In this document: in pieces, positions 35,466 through 46,885 of the stretch
Layout of the letters: each line of letters opens with the position of its first letter
Numbering within the stretch: the first letter of the stretch is position 1
NCBI GenBank assembly: GCA_015179125.1
Contig: WHVA01000411.1
Coordinates: 39,759 to 103,758 of the forward strand
DNA: 64,000 bases
Reading direction: 5' to 3'
DNA from: Gautieria morchelliformis
Taxonomy: Eukaryota; Basidiomycota; Agaricomycetes; Gomphales; Gomphaceae
Notes under the pieces: model-generated
The model's input: the letters and a program-made list of their open reading frames with translations, nothing else
Told to the model about the DNA's origin: nothing
Databases searched by the model: none
Translations under genes and position numbers: made by a program

Positions 35466-36953
35466 ATGCCGTACTCTACTCGCAAAATTGGAAATACACA
35501 TGTCCCCGCCATTGGCTGGGGCGCCATGGGTATCAGCGCGTTCTAGTGAGTCGTTCACACAAAATATGCTAACAAATATTCAAAACTTTCATTAGTGGGT
35601 CGATTCAGCAGACTGAAGAGGAACGCTTGAAAGTCAGTATCGGTGGAACAGTGTAGCAATGTAACGTTTACTTAATACATGCCATCAGGTTCTCGATCGT
35701 GCATTTGAGCTTGGTATAACTCACTGGGACAGGTACGCTGAGCCCTCCCCTTCACTCATATTTTCTTAGGAAATAATGTTGATCGCATGTGCCCAGCGCC
35801 GATGTATACGCAGACAGCGAAGAGCTGATTGGAAAGTGGTTCGCGAAAACGGGCAAACGAGATTCGGTATTTCTGGCCACCAAATTCGGCTTCCAAAACC
35901 CGAATGTGGTCACTTCGGACACTACTTTCACTGCCGAGCCCACCTATATACGACAAGCCGTGGAAAGTTCTTTGAGACGTCTAGGGATTGATTGCATAGA
36001 TTTATATTATTCTCATCGGTAAGCATGAACTGAATCACATCGGAGATGCTTCTTGACTTCTAGCTTATTAGGGTTGATCCGAAAGTACCAATCGAAGACA
36101 CCGTGGGCGCAATGGCCGAACTTGTAAAGTCCATAATATCCATTTCTCCCTCACCATAAAATTTTGATCATTAGTGAAGGGAGGGTAAAGTTAAATACAT
36201 CGGCCTTTCCGAGCCGTCTCCAACCGCATTGCGTCGCGCGCATGCTGTTCACCCCATCTCTGCCGTCCAGGTAGAGTATTCGCCGTTTACACTCGATATC
36301 GAGAACCCAAACGTCGGGCTTCTCGCCACCGCACGTGAACTGGGGATCACAGTTGTTGCGTATTCACCATTAGGTCGAGGGTTACTTGCGGGAAAGTTTG
36401 TTCGTGACATTTTCCCACTGAGGTGACGATGCAAGCTAACAAAGACACCAATGGCTCAGAATTCAGCAGATGACATCGCTCAAGATGATATGCGACGCTT
36501 CTACCCTCGGTCGGTAGATCTTTATTCAGGTCAAAGATGGACATTCACAAGTACCACTTATGCAGTTTCTCGAAAGAGAGTTTCCCGAAAATATTAGCCC
36601 TCTTGGATAGCCTGAAGAAAATCAGTGAGAAGCACAACGCAACCACTGGCCAAATCTGCTTGGCGTGGTTGCTTGGACAAGGAGAGGACATCATCCCTAT
36701 TCCAGGGACACGTACTATTAAAGTACGTTGCGTCTACTACATAATCATTGCGAGTTCTTACATATGCGTTATTTCCGATTAGTACATCGAGCAAAACGCT
36801 GGTGCGGTGAATATTGAGCTCACGCCCGAAGAAAGTGACACAATACGAAGGGCTGCAATTGCCAGTGGTGCTACAGATATTCCACGCTATACAGAGTCAT
36901 CCATGAAATGGTCGGGGGTGGATTCACCAATGCCCCAGGAGAGGCGGGAATGA
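35466..36953 (+). CDS. Aldo-keto reductase, nine exons, about 342 aa
   Basis: NAD(P)H-dependent reductase of aldehydes and ketones, probably cytosolic. Exons: 35466-35545, 35596-35632, 35689-35732, 35797-36018, 36072-36123, 36184-36399, 36460-36509, 36566-36722, 36783-36953; phases agree. The N-terminus [20 protein letters not shown] leads into the TIM barrel. The catalytic tetrad is visible as Asp and Tyr in [14 protein letters not shown], Lys in LATKFGF and His in YYSHRVDP. Later marks are [34 protein letters not shown] and [15 protein letters not shown], as in the AKR13-like fungal group. One oddity: the usual [12 protein letters not shown] has no clean splice. The obvious acceptor (36174) would read into TGA, and the frame-keeping acceptor (36183) drops the VKE residues. 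So the gene is near-intact, with one doubtful junction. Confidence 0.85.
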
Positions 36954-37199
36954 GACGAACTTTCTGTGACAAGACAATCATTTCTTTGTTCGAATTATGC
37001 TAGTGATTATTTTTGAAGACTATCGAATTAGTAGGATACACGCGTACCACACACAAATCAGTTCTCTCATCAACTACACGCCATCCTTCTCAAGCCCTGC
37101 CAGTGTATACCAGCCGCACTGCATGTCCATACTGTACAGTGCTGCTGAACCATCAGGCGATTTATATCGATGACAGTATAATAACATCCACCAGGATTC

Positions 37200-38329
37200 T
37201 AGTGGAAGAAAAACTGTGCTTCTATTTTTTCTTCAAAGGCCTGGGGGCACTCTCGGGCATTGTGACCGGCCTTGTGGCACCGGTGGCAAGTTACCGCTGG
37301 GCGGCCGCTTGAGTGTGTGGTCTACATCCATCAGGGCTGGGCCATCCCTCAGTGGAACTGGGGGTTTGGGCTAGTTTGGGCCCTTGGAGTAGGAGCTTGG
37401 AGTTGAACATCGGGACTCCAGCTGCCTTTGGGAAGGTGCTGGTACCTCGGATGGGTTTGCTGGCACTTCAGCTTGTTTCAAGGAACACCTCATTCATGTC
37501 TTGGTTTTGGGACACCCTTCAGGTGGCCTCAGACCATCCTTCGGGGTCATCAAAGTCTGGGGCACTGTCTCCGAGTAAGGTGACCTTGTTCTGTAGGCTC
37601 AGGTCCAATCAGAACTTGATGACCTTCATTATATCATCATCGTACTCCGCTAGGTCTATCAGCTCCTGGAACCGGTCAATGTACTTGTTGATTGGGTCCT
37701 TGCCCTGGTACCAGCCAGTCCCTTCAAGTTTTGTAAGGGCGGTGAGCTGCTCATTCCTTGGGCAGAACTGGTCTATGAAATCCTTCTGGAAATCCGCCCA
37801 AGTCTGAAAGTGCACTTGGGTTTTCACTTCAGCATGTAGGACTTGGTTGGCAAAATGCGTTGCTCAGCCAGACTTGGAAAAACAACAGGGCCCAATGGAT
37901 GCAGGCCTGGTCTGAGGGGAACACGTCTCCACTGATCACAAAGTATAGGGTCAGGGTGTTCAGGAAGCCTTGGCCTGGGGAAATCCAAGGGTGCTGCCAG
38001 CTTCACCTTCCCTCGTCTTGGACCCATCACCACACACTTGGTTTCCTCTTCTGAATCTTTGAACCCTCTGTGAACTCTTCAGTTTGTGCTTCTTCTGTTC
38101 TCTGCTCTTGGACCGTCGGCCTCACAACTAATTTAGCCATGATGAGGTGCAGTGTGTTTGATATTTCCTCCTTCTTTGCTTGGCTGGCCTGGAGCTCTTC
38201 TTCAATGTTCCAGATCCATTTGGACGAATCCATCATCACAGGATTCAAAGGGACACTCAGGGGCTGACACAAAGCTGAAGGAATCACTTTGAAGGAGGGG
38301 GTGTCGGGTGCGGTATGCTCGGATGGCAT
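37200..38329 (-). pseudogene. Gypsy B-like gag, frameshifted
   Basis: Minus-strand pieces: N-terminus 38329-38027 (MPSEHTAPDTPSFKVIPSAL...WNIEEELQASQAKKEE), middle in shifted frames, capsid part 37827-37609 (DQFCPRNEQLTALTKLEGTG, DRFQELIDLAEYDD), and the CCHC knuckle CHRCHKAGHNARECP at about 37230-37290. It is clearly the same gag family as 16304-16972. No protease or RT follows; the copy breaks off near 37000. Plus-strand frames here are shadows. Confidence 0.8.
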
Positions 38330-38422
38330 TCTGAAATCTGATTTGGAATCACTGATGCCGAAGTTGCCTATGGTGTTACTGCATGAACTGACAACTGGTC
38401 CTTGGGGAAGAGCATTTCCTGC

Positions 38423-38829
38423 TGTAAGGGCAATGGCAACTCTCCCTAGATAGCAGAACTCATGCAGTCTGGCAGAGAAGGATACAAAGATGAATAAGAG
38501 CTATCTATGACATACAACTCGCCTGGCAGAGGAGGATCCAAAGAGGAAAGGCTGAGGACCTCTGCTGCCACCACACTACCTATATATCTCATGCCCCTGA
38601 TCAAAGTCAGGCATGCTGGCTCCACTCCTGACACAAGTCCGCACCTCCACGGCACTCGCCTAACACACACATCTTGACCCACATCCTTGGTGCCATTCCA
38701 GGATAATTCCCAAAGTTGAAGGTTTGTGAACTTGGCCTGGCCCTTGGGATGTGCTTGGGTTGGAACCGGCCCTTGGGTCAGAACCAAAGCTGAGACGGGA
38801 AATATCCTTGGGAGGGGGTTCCCCTGACA
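38423..38829 (-). repeat. 5' LTR of the gag remnant, family B-like, 407 bp
   Basis: On the plus strand it runs from TGTAAGGGCAATGGC to TTCCCCTGACA, the same ends (inverted) as gypsy B LTRs (TGTCAGGGG...CCCTTACA). It lies directly upstream of the minus-strand gag. The interior is considerably diverged from the other LTR B copies. Confidence 0.7.
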
Positions 38830-38989
38830 GGACACCCACCTGAGACTAAACAGCCTCAGGGATTGTTCCTGAGTGGCATCAGGTTGTATGCAGGGTTGTC
38901 CATATTAGGTGATTGCTTTTAGATTAAGATGTTAAATGATGCCTTTAGCAAATAAATTCTATTGCTTTGTGGTTGGGACCGCTATGTTC

Positions 38990-39358
38990 GTCCCTCCTCT
39001 GTGTGCTGACTAAGCCCCTCGAGACGTGTCCGGCACTGATGTATGGAAGTCACGTGACCATGTCGATAGGAAAATGATGTCGATCTAAGGAATAACTAAG
39101 TCAAAATAGTTCGCTTTTGAGGTAGTTTAGAGTAAGCAGTAATAGTGAACTCTCAACGAAGAATTGGAGTAAACTATCGAGATCTAAGCTCTGTAGCTAT
39201 CAAACAAGACTACAGTGACTTCAGGGTGTGAAACAATTGATTCTGGATGATTTCGTTCATACATTTGTAGTAGCTACTTATACTATATTAGTGGTAACTA
39301 CTGGTGTTCGAGATAGTGAGCAGATGGGTCGAAAAACCACTTGTAACTAGAGGGGTGA
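38990..39358. repeat. Second copy of repeat E, partial
   Basis: Similar to about 1560-1935 of the 937-bp element, including GAGACTCTCAACGAAGAATTGG-like and CTGTAGCTATCAAACAAG stretches. It is cut at 39358 by the LTR A insertion. The left boundary is unclear. Confidence 0.7.
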
Positions 39359-40630
39359 TGTCAAGATTGGTTTTTAGGCGTTAATATTGTGTATTAGTGA
39401 ACACAGTGAATGCCCGAATGACTTGTGCGAATAAGTATGCCGTTCGGCGAATAGGTGAACCAATAAATGTTCACAAGATAAGAGGGCTGCCCGAGCGGAG
39501 CTCGCCCTATCTACAGTCGTAGCGAAATCGCCCATGGCACTAGATGATGTAACGTGCAAGGTGTCACAGAAGGGTTGTCTAAGTAGCGACAATCCCTTCT
39601 CCGGCGAAGGTGCTCCTTCGGAGCCCTTCGCTGCCAGCACAGAAAATAGTTCGAAGGCTAAGGTAACGAAGATGAAGTATGAGAACTCACCAGTGGTGCC
39701 TAAGTCCTCTTCTGGTCGAAGATAGAAATCTCCAGGAGAAGGCTCAAGACGATGATCACCGCGAGGTCAAGTTTGCACAAGATGGACGATGTATGATAAT
39801 TGAACTGGGGAATATACATGTGAATGTAAACTACTTATATCGAATGCTCGTAAGGTATCAGCGAATAGGAAAGAGGCTGTCGTGAGTCAGGGTTGGATAG
39901 GGGTGCGCAGTCATGATACTAAGTAGATGGAATAAACATACAATAGAGTGAGGGAAGAGTGCGAACATGAAACAACGGAGAGTAAAGGTGGCAAAGGCAC
40001 CTATGTATGAAATCATGTCTTGGGGCCCGCATATACACCGCCCTGCACGGGTTCTTCATCTGCTGGGTTGATCCCACACGACCTATGGGTAGGACGTCCC
40101 GCGAACGCACCCTGCTCATATGAACACCAAAAGGGGGTTGGACTGAGAAGCTGATGGAGCTACTGACGAGCCATCATGCCGGGTAGGGATATCGATTCTG
40201 ATTTGATGGTGTGCCTGCTGGCGAATGATGCGAGCAGTGAGTGGCTGTTTGGCGAAATGTGAGGAAGGGCCAACGGAGATGACATAGGGCAGGAGTGGTC
40301 GAGGTGGAGGGCGAAGCCGAGCGAACACGGAGGAGAAGTGGCGAAAGGGGAAATGGGGATAACAAGGTGTAGGAAATACACACGTCATGACAATCCGATC
40401 ATAGGAACATCATCGAAAGAAGGTTGAGCAGAGGAGGTGATAGGCTCAGCGATGACTGCCAAGTCAGTCCAAAGACGTCGATTGTGCTTTGACGGCGTGG
40501 CTATGATAAATGGCGCGAACAGCGAGGATCGGTTGCTGAACACGGCGAGGGTGATCGGAACGAACACGGAGGTGGAGTGAGAAATGGGAAAACAGGGCAT
40601 CTGAGTATGGGAAATAAACGCGTCATGACA
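39359..40630 (-). repeat. Solo LTR family A, 1272 bp, inverse
   Basis: Starts TGTCAAGATTGGTTT and ends GCGTCATGACA. The flanks are GGTGA (39354-39358) and GGTGT (40631-40635), matching 4 of 5. It retains the GAAGGTGCTCCTTCGGAGC palindrome that is missing from the 11083-12326 copy. Confidence 0.85.
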
Positions 40631-42213
40631 GGTGTTATCGAATGAACAGCCAATCTTTTTATTCATCTCCTCCGAGGATAACGCGAATCGGGTCTGGGTG
40701 AGGTAGAGACCAGATCAACGGTAACCAGCGATTGTCAGGCCTTTGCTCACCTGTGTTGTGACATATGCCAGAGATTGGCGAGTAACCTGTAGCATGTCAG
40801 CCAGTTGCACATTCAGAGTCACAAAGAAACGCTAGCCTACTCTAATAAAACACAACACACTACCCACAGTATCCTATGCTTGGATGTTGTTGATACTACT
40901 AGTGCTCCTCCGGGGTGGTAATGGTGGTTGCCACTTTTTGCTCCCGTCCCCAGGGGCCGGTGGCTCCGGGGGCCGTGGGGTCACAGCGCTGGTGCTTGAT
41001 GACTCTGCCTTTGAGCAGCATCGGGACACGTGGTGTGTCGAGGTCGGACGGCAATGGGGAATCCAATGCAGACAGGGGCGGCGGGGACGCGCAAATTGCG
41101 GTGGGAGAAGAGTCGCCTATTGTCAACAAGGCTTGCTCCGACGCGTGCCGCATAAGCAGCGGGGGCGGCTTTCATGTGGCATCCTGCTGGATGACACTTT
41201 TCAGTGCCTGAGATGCGGGGATTTGACATCTGCAGGTGAAGGTGATGCAGGTGATGCGGATGCGAGGGCTGGCACCGGCTGTCCGGACGAGCGGGGGAGG
41301 TGTCGGGTGTCCCCAACTCAGGGTCGAATATGGAGCCACCTCCGAGGGAGAAGATACATGGCTCGCGTCCACCGCCCCTGTGGCCCCCTCCACTGCGCCG
41401 TCACCCTCCAGCTGCACCTGCACCTGCACCTGTGTGCTCCCGCTCCGGAACAGTCTACAGATTCTGGATCGTCTTCCCAGCACCCATAGTCTACTCCCAC
41501 CTCCCCTACATCCTCCACCTGCCCACTCGCCAGCACTGGCGCGGACCCGAGCACTATCACCTCCCTGCAGTGCAGCGCGTGATTCCGTTTTTGAGACTAT
41601 TAGTGTCAGCCTGCCACGCTATTTTGGCCCTCCTTTAGCTGAAAGTAAGGTGCAGTTAACTGTTGTGCTTCCGAAGTATGCGCACCCACCTCTTTGAACC
41701 AGAGTCTGACGAGTTCGAAGGCGTATCAGACAGCGAAGATGACGAGGATACGAGGATGAGGATGGAGATGGTGGTGAAGGATATAGCTGCGTGAGCTACC
41801 GCACCATGACAGTGCTAACATGATATCGATGAGAGAGCTGGAACGGTTACTTCAAGCTTGTAAGTAGGTGAATCCCTTGGACAGTACTTACAGAGTCTCC
41901 ATGATGCTTATTAGGTGATTATGATGGTTTGAAACGATTATAACGTAATATACGGCAGCCCCAAGCCTGCCTGCACATTATAGGGCCTGTAAGGCTAACC
42001 AGCACTGTACAAGTGTGTATCAGCTTACGAATTCCGCAAGTGCTTATACAGTAGTAGCATCCAACAACGTTGGTCATTACCGTGCATCTGTCCTGTCTCC
42101 TCCACTCAGGTAGTTATACAGGCTACAAGACTTGTCACGGCATCCGGGGATGATACTTGGCCGATCAGTATGAGTTGGGACCTACAAAACACGCACACTC
42201 AGGAAAAGGTGGG
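40631..42213. other. GC-rich stretch with long overlapping frames, unassigned
   Basis: The part 40880-41640 is GC-rich and open in several frames on both strands, with a (CACCTG)n patch at about 41415. A minus-strand frame (41483-41172) and the next (41153-40899) could be exons of a low-complexity protein, but no family is recognised. Near 41730-41770 a short acidic run (SDSEDDED-like) is encoded. It may be more captured gene debris. Confidence 0.3.
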
Positions 42214-42592
42214 TCACCATGGCAGGCTATCTTTTGGGTGCAGCACTGACTGTCAAATAAGTCTTCGATGTGCATCCCGATGACCACTTTGCATGCATGG
42301 CAGATGTTGGATGGACCACAGGTCACACGTATGTCACCTCGTTCTTGCATCTCATCGTTCTTCACGTCGTGTAGCTATATTATCTACAGTCTGCTCACCA
42401 ACAGCATTACCATGACCATATTCGAGTCCACGCCTGTATACCCCACCGTCCTGTTCACACACTTCTAAACCGCGATCATATATGAAGCGGATGAGCCAGG
42501 TGAGGGTCACAACATCACATTTGCTGAGCTACTGCGCGAGGTCTGCTCGGTTGCCAACGTTCTCAAGTGTTTTGGGGTCAAAAAGGGCGACA
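42214..42592 (+). pseudogene. Acetyl-CoA synthetase fragments, order reversed
   Basis: Two pieces of an AMP-forming acetyl-CoA synthetase. Piece one (42214-42447) reads MAGYLLGAALTVK, TAA (42258-42260), then [20 protein letters not shown]. After a 46-nt intron (42329-42374) it continues NSITMTIFESTPVYPT. Piece two (about 42470-42592) reads [20 protein letters not shown] and [14 protein letters not shown]. In the enzyme, piece two comes from about residues 110-150 and piece one from about 290-345, so their genomic order is swapped. The retained intron shows that genomic DNA, not cDNA, was copied. The last codons run directly into SEC31 sequence. Confidence 0.8.
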
Positions 42593-42706
42593 AAGACACA
42601 GAAGGCTTATTTCGAACGCCAGACGACTACTCTACCATACCTTCGTCTATATCAGTTGATCGTGACCAACGACCTCGTGGACATCGTTCAAAACACAGAC
42701 CCGCAG
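42593..42706 (+). pseudogene. SEC31 (COPII coat) fragment 1
   Basis: Reads [20 protein letters not shown] and [18 protein letters not shown], the well-conserved segment of the SEC31 alpha-solenoid. SEC31 forms the outer cage of COPII vesicles at ER exit sites. The fragment joins acetyl-CoA synthetase at its left and TOF1 at its right with no spacer. A second copy of the same segment lies at 46750-46885. Confidence 0.8.
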
Positions 42707-44525
42707 TGAATTCATCGAGTCTTGCTTCAATTGTGTGTCCTTTCATTACACTTTGTTTCTTTCCTAGAAGCAACCTCGCAATAGTGTTTTTGGGATCCTT
42801 GCTCAAGGATATAAAGTTGGAGCGTCTGAAGATAACAGAGAAGGACAACTTATGCCTTATTTTCGTGACCAAGTGGTTCCTTGAGTTCTTCATGGCTGCG
42901 CTCACCAAGGACAGTGGTGTGGGCACCGGTTGGGGTTGGGGTTTTGAACTGGTGGCCGAGGTGGTTGACAGAGGATGGATAGTCTGGATTCTATGCCAAA
43001 TGAGAGGTGCGATCGAGGAAAAGGTAGGGCGAGTGCTCTAGGCGATGTATGCGCTGACAGAAACATTTCATTGTACCATAGCCCAAGCAGTGGACAGAAC
43101 TGCAAGCTGGGATCGGGTGCCTGACTCAGCTACTACGTCTCATCGACAGCATGTCACTTGTCTCAGACCCTACGCTTTCTGAGGTGGCTGAGATTTTGCA
43201 AGGTCAATTATACTATAACGGTGAAGTGCTCGACCTTGGATTTGAAGGACTTCAAAGCTACAAAGAGCAGAGCATAGCGTAAGTGTGTTTGGTCACCGTG
43301 AGATCCGCATTAAGGAAATCGCATTGTATAGCTACCTCGATCCAGCTGGCTTATGTTCTTTTGCAGATGCTAGAGAAGTGGGGTAAGCAGAAGGGGGATG
43401 TTTATGTCCGAAGATGACATGTGCAAGCAAAGAACAGAGGCAGGGGAAAGGGAGGCAGAGGTTTATCTTCTGATCAGCATGCATCCATGCGGGTTCTAAT
43501 ATCGTATGTCTAGGCAAAGGCGTCCCAGAAGAAGAGGGCGTTTTGGATGTAGCCGATGTGGATGACGAGGTGGCCGTGGAAGATGAACACATAATTGAAG
43601 AGCAGATGTTCACCTTCAATAAATTTGAAGCTGTGCGTCTTTTATATCTCCCTAACTTCCAACTATTGGTTGATGTTGGCCATCACAACAGAAATTCACC
43701 AACGAGGATATTACCCATACCCTTCTTGTCTACCTGGCTCGATTTAAGGAGTTATCTGCTGAGAATATGAAGCGAGTGGTCAGCTTGTTGCATCGCCAAG
43801 CCATCAAGGCTAAAGCTGGGGGTCTTTTCTTTAAAGTACGTGCTGTGATCAATAGCTACAGATCTGATCAACATCCCATACAGGTTTCCACCCTCGATTT
43901 GTTCAGGTCCATCCTAGCGGAACGGAAGTCATTGCTGCGGACTCAGCCTTATAAAGATCTTGTTCAGCTCATCAATTACATACTTAGACAATTCTTCAAG
44001 GCGGCCGAGAAGGAACCCTTTCTGCTTGTGGAGGTCGGTCTCATGAGCACATGTCTATATACACGGGCTTACTCAAGGTCCATAGGCTTTCTTTCCTAAA
44101 AATCGTGGCCAGTGGAAAAACTTCTCCAGCTAGGACCCCAAAACGCACGACAAAAAAGCCGACAGGGTGCCTGATTCAGTATGTTGACCATACAAAACTG
44201 ATATTTGACGTAACATTTATATCACGGTGGCGTTACAGACATGGAAGCATTCGCAAGATGTGCAAGTGAAGAAAGGCTACTCACGGAGCGAGCAGCTTGG
44301 AATCGCTGTCGCATGTCTTATTGAGAATGATCAGTGAAATCTTGTCAACTGGATCAAAGAGGTAGATAGTTTCGCAGCATATTAGCTTGTTACTCATCTT
44401 GCACCCTCGTATAGATACTAGCAACTGTTGTCGGTATCAGACAACGCATCGTGGAGGAGATGGATGGACCAGATAAGAACAAGGATTCTGACTCTGAAGA
44501 AATCAATGAGGATGAACAAATCACG
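42707..44525 (+). pseudogene. TOF1/Timeless (fork protection complex) fragment
   Basis: About the middle third of a Timeless-family replication fork protection protein. It starts EFIESCFN, then [16 protein letters not shown]...[65 protein letters not shown]...KFTNEDITHTLLVYLARF, MKRVVSLLHRQAIKAKAGG, VSTLDLFRSILAERKSLLR and PFLLVE-AFFPKNRGQWKNFS. It ends near GIRQRIVEEMDG. Several introns are preserved, for example 43840-43883. The coding is broken by a frameshift at about 43340 (after AYLD), a lost donor near 43624 and a TGA near 44335. It begins and ends inside exons and is bounded by SEC31 on both sides. Confidence 0.85.
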
Positions 44526-44530
44526 AATGG

Positions 44531-45105
44531 CAGGAATTTTCGTCGTTCTTTGCACGTTTGCGAAGCAGGAGGAATTTCCGGCCTTGGCAGAGTTGGGCAA
44601 CGTCTCGAGTTCCAAGGCAATCTTATCAAGGTGTTGTCCGTGGACAATTCTGTGGAGAAAGCCTTGGAGTTCAGGAAGCATGTGACACTGTGCTATCTGG
44701 CAGCTACCAAGCTAGAAAAAAATAGTGAACGTCTGGGTGGACGAGATGCGAGAGGAAGAAGAATCACTTCAGCGGAACACCGAAGAGCTGCCCGATAATG
44801 TGTCGCATTACACTACCCATGCTCAAGCTTTACAGACATTCATTGAAAAGGTTACTGTTTTCCACAGCACGACGGACTACATTGACGTTGATCTAAAACA
44901 AACGCCTGAGGACACTGATGCCAAATCATACAAGCTGGCTCTTTATGACCGTTACTTTGAGTATACAGATCTTCTCACCTCTCAGGGCCTAGTAACTCAT
45001 GCCGTGAAGTATTTGGAGTACACAGCCACGGATTACAAAGGCAGCCAGGGCTCTGAGGTGGACTTTGATGTCGCTAGGCAGCAACTGCTTCTTGCTGCTA
45101 TATAT
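44531..45105 (+). pseudogene. SEC31 fragment 2
   Basis: Continues SEC31 within about four residues of where fragment 1 stops: IFVVLCTFAKQEEFPALAEL, then after a one-base shift GQRLEFQGNLIK, LEFRKHVTLCYLAATKLEK, another shift in an A7 run, VNVWVDEMREEEESLQRNTE, HAQALQTFIEKVTVFH, and LYDRYFEYTDLLTSQGLVTH...DYKGSQGSEVDFDVARQQL. It ends abruptly near 45105. Frameshifts show that it is not expressed as SEC31. Confidence 0.85.
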
Positions 45106-45264
45106 GTGCACAAAATACTCAAAACTCCAACACTTTGCAGAGACAGCTTGTCAAAACGTTGGCACATGCAGGGAATGGTAGGGGTGATCTATGTATTGTT
45201 GAACAAGTGATGCGATGCTATTGTGTTTCAGGTGCAAAATTGCGGGTGGGACGTTCCTTATTCT

Positions 45265-45744
45265 GGTCTATGGCATTCTCCCTGTTCTCATTGCCTTTTT
45301 CTTCACCCCTTGTCATTGGTGGTGCGCTATAGGTTGGTTTGGCTGCTGGCTTGGTGGAACCATCATAGTCAGCAGCTTCCATGGTGTAAGTTGTGTTGAT
45401 TGTGGTTTCTCGTGGTCTATCCCATCCCTTCTTGCATCAGGACAACTCCAGGTCCTTATATCTAATGTATGGTTTTCTCAGATATGCATGATGATCTACA
45501 TTTTGGTCTATGGCATTCTCCCTGTTCTCATTGCCTTTTTCTTCACCCCTTGTCGTTGGTGGTGCGCTATAGGTTGGTTTGGCTGCTGGCTTGGTGGAAC
45601 CATCATAGTCAGCAGCTTCCATGGTGTAAGTTGTGTTGATTGTGGTTTCTCGTGGTCTATCCCATCCCTTCTTGCATCAGTACAACTCCAGGTCCTTATA
45701 TCTAATGTATGGTTTTCTCAGATATGCATGATGATCTACATTTT
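45265..45744. repeat. Tandem duplication, two 240-bp units
   Basis: Two head-to-tail copies (45265-45504 and 45505-45744) differ at only a few bases. Each contains what looks like a plus-strand intron (GTAAGTTGTG...CTTGCATCAG). The plus frame is long and hydrophobic, the minus frame reads proline/glutamate-rich (KPTYSAPPTTRGEEK); neither is recognised. Near-identity means a recent duplication. Confidence 0.85.
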
Positions 45745-46330
45745 CGGTGACCTCCGGCAACTGCGCTCCTTTGAACTCGCATGGCCCTCCATTTCCGGCC
45801 CTCAGGCGATCGCCCGCACATGCCCCAAGCTCAAGAGCTTTTTCACGTGTGAAGGGAAGGAAGAACAAACTGACAATGGCAACCCTGGGAAGAGCACAGG
45901 GTCAGGAGGGGGGACGGGGATGGACCCAGCACCATCTCAGCCACCCGCCCGCCATGCTGTTGAACTCCCCAAACCGCTTGAAGCACAACAGAACATTGGT
46001 GAGGAAAAGGGCACAAAGATATCACCTGGAAAGAGGCCATGGTCTGCAGGTTGCGCATCGCACACGTCCACGGGTACGCCTATTGTACATTTGGGCGCCG
46101 GTGTGTTCAGGTTCAGCATGGGTACTGGGACAACGGAGTCCGAGGCATCGCCTACCATGGGGAGCGGAGATATTGTCGTTGGCGGGACTAACAACGGAGG
46201 GGCGCAGCTGAATGATGATGACTTTGGGATAGAGATAAGCCCTGTGTATTATTACTCGGGACAAGGTCCAGTTCCGGTTTGGTTGGGAGTGTCGTTTGCC
46301 TCGGCTAAGTCCGCAGTGTACAGTTTTTGA
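45745..46330 (+). pseudogene. Unrecognised gene fragment
   Basis: An open plus-strand frame starting FGDLRQLRSFELAWPSI and continuing through CPKLKSFF, a Gly/Pro-rich stretch, VHLGAGVFRFSMGTGTT, NDDDFGIEISPVYYYSG and VWLGVSFASAK to a stop at 46328-46330. The composition is coding-like. No family is recognised and no start codon is evident. Position and style suggest another captured fragment. Confidence 0.4.
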
Positions 46331-46529
46331 TTCACCATGCTGACATTCTTTGGTTACTGAATAGCTCCTAGAGATTGTAGCCACATCCCAGAGTCGTCTA
46401 AGCCCACATATAGCATCCTCTCAGAGGAGCTGAGGCGTTTAAGGCAAATTTCCCCCATACACACAATTATTATGTTAGTTGCCTGTTCCTGAACTGTTGA
46501 GTTAGCCACAGCAAAAGCGTATGGTTGAT

Positions 46530-46885
46530 GACACTGAATGACAGATGCCCTTTTCGATGCTCTCAACTGTGAGACGCTCTCAAAACCCGTTGTTGAGCAG
46601 TTGGTGAATTTGACAAACGGTAAGATATTATCTTGGGGTAACCTTGATGATCTTCAATGGAGTTTTCTTTTGCAGCAATGTCCACTGGAAATCGAGACAT
46701 GGCTTCGAGTCCATGTATCACTCTGCATTGCCTCCAACCATTTCACAGACGCGATTTTACTTGCAGTCAAAGGAGGCGTGGAGCTCTTGCAAAATACGCA
46801 GGCCTATTTCGAGCGCCAGACAACTACTCTACCATACTATATCAGTTGATCGTGACCAACGACCTCACGGACATATTGTCCCAAG
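46530..46885 (+). pseudogene. SEC31 fragment 3 (second copy of fragment 1 region)
   Basis: Reads VSLCIASNHFTDAILLAVKG, then [20 protein letters not shown] and, in a shifted frame, [12 protein letters not shown]. It overlaps the same SEC31 codons as fragment 1 (42593-42706) and extends further upstream in SEC31. A clean intron (46620-46676) lies upstream. Differences from fragment 1 include loss of the LRL residues, so the two copies are independent or old duplicates. Confidence 0.7.

Noticed and set aside
40884-41489. A 201-codon plus-strand gene in the GC-rich block
   Set aside because: Several frames on both strands are equally open because of GC richness, and none has a recognisable domain or supported introns.
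45215-45750. Hydrophobic plus-strand frame as a membrane protein
   Set aside because: The hydrophobic stretch is a tandem duplication containing an obvious intron-like segment; the periodicity comes from the duplication and the frame has no start.
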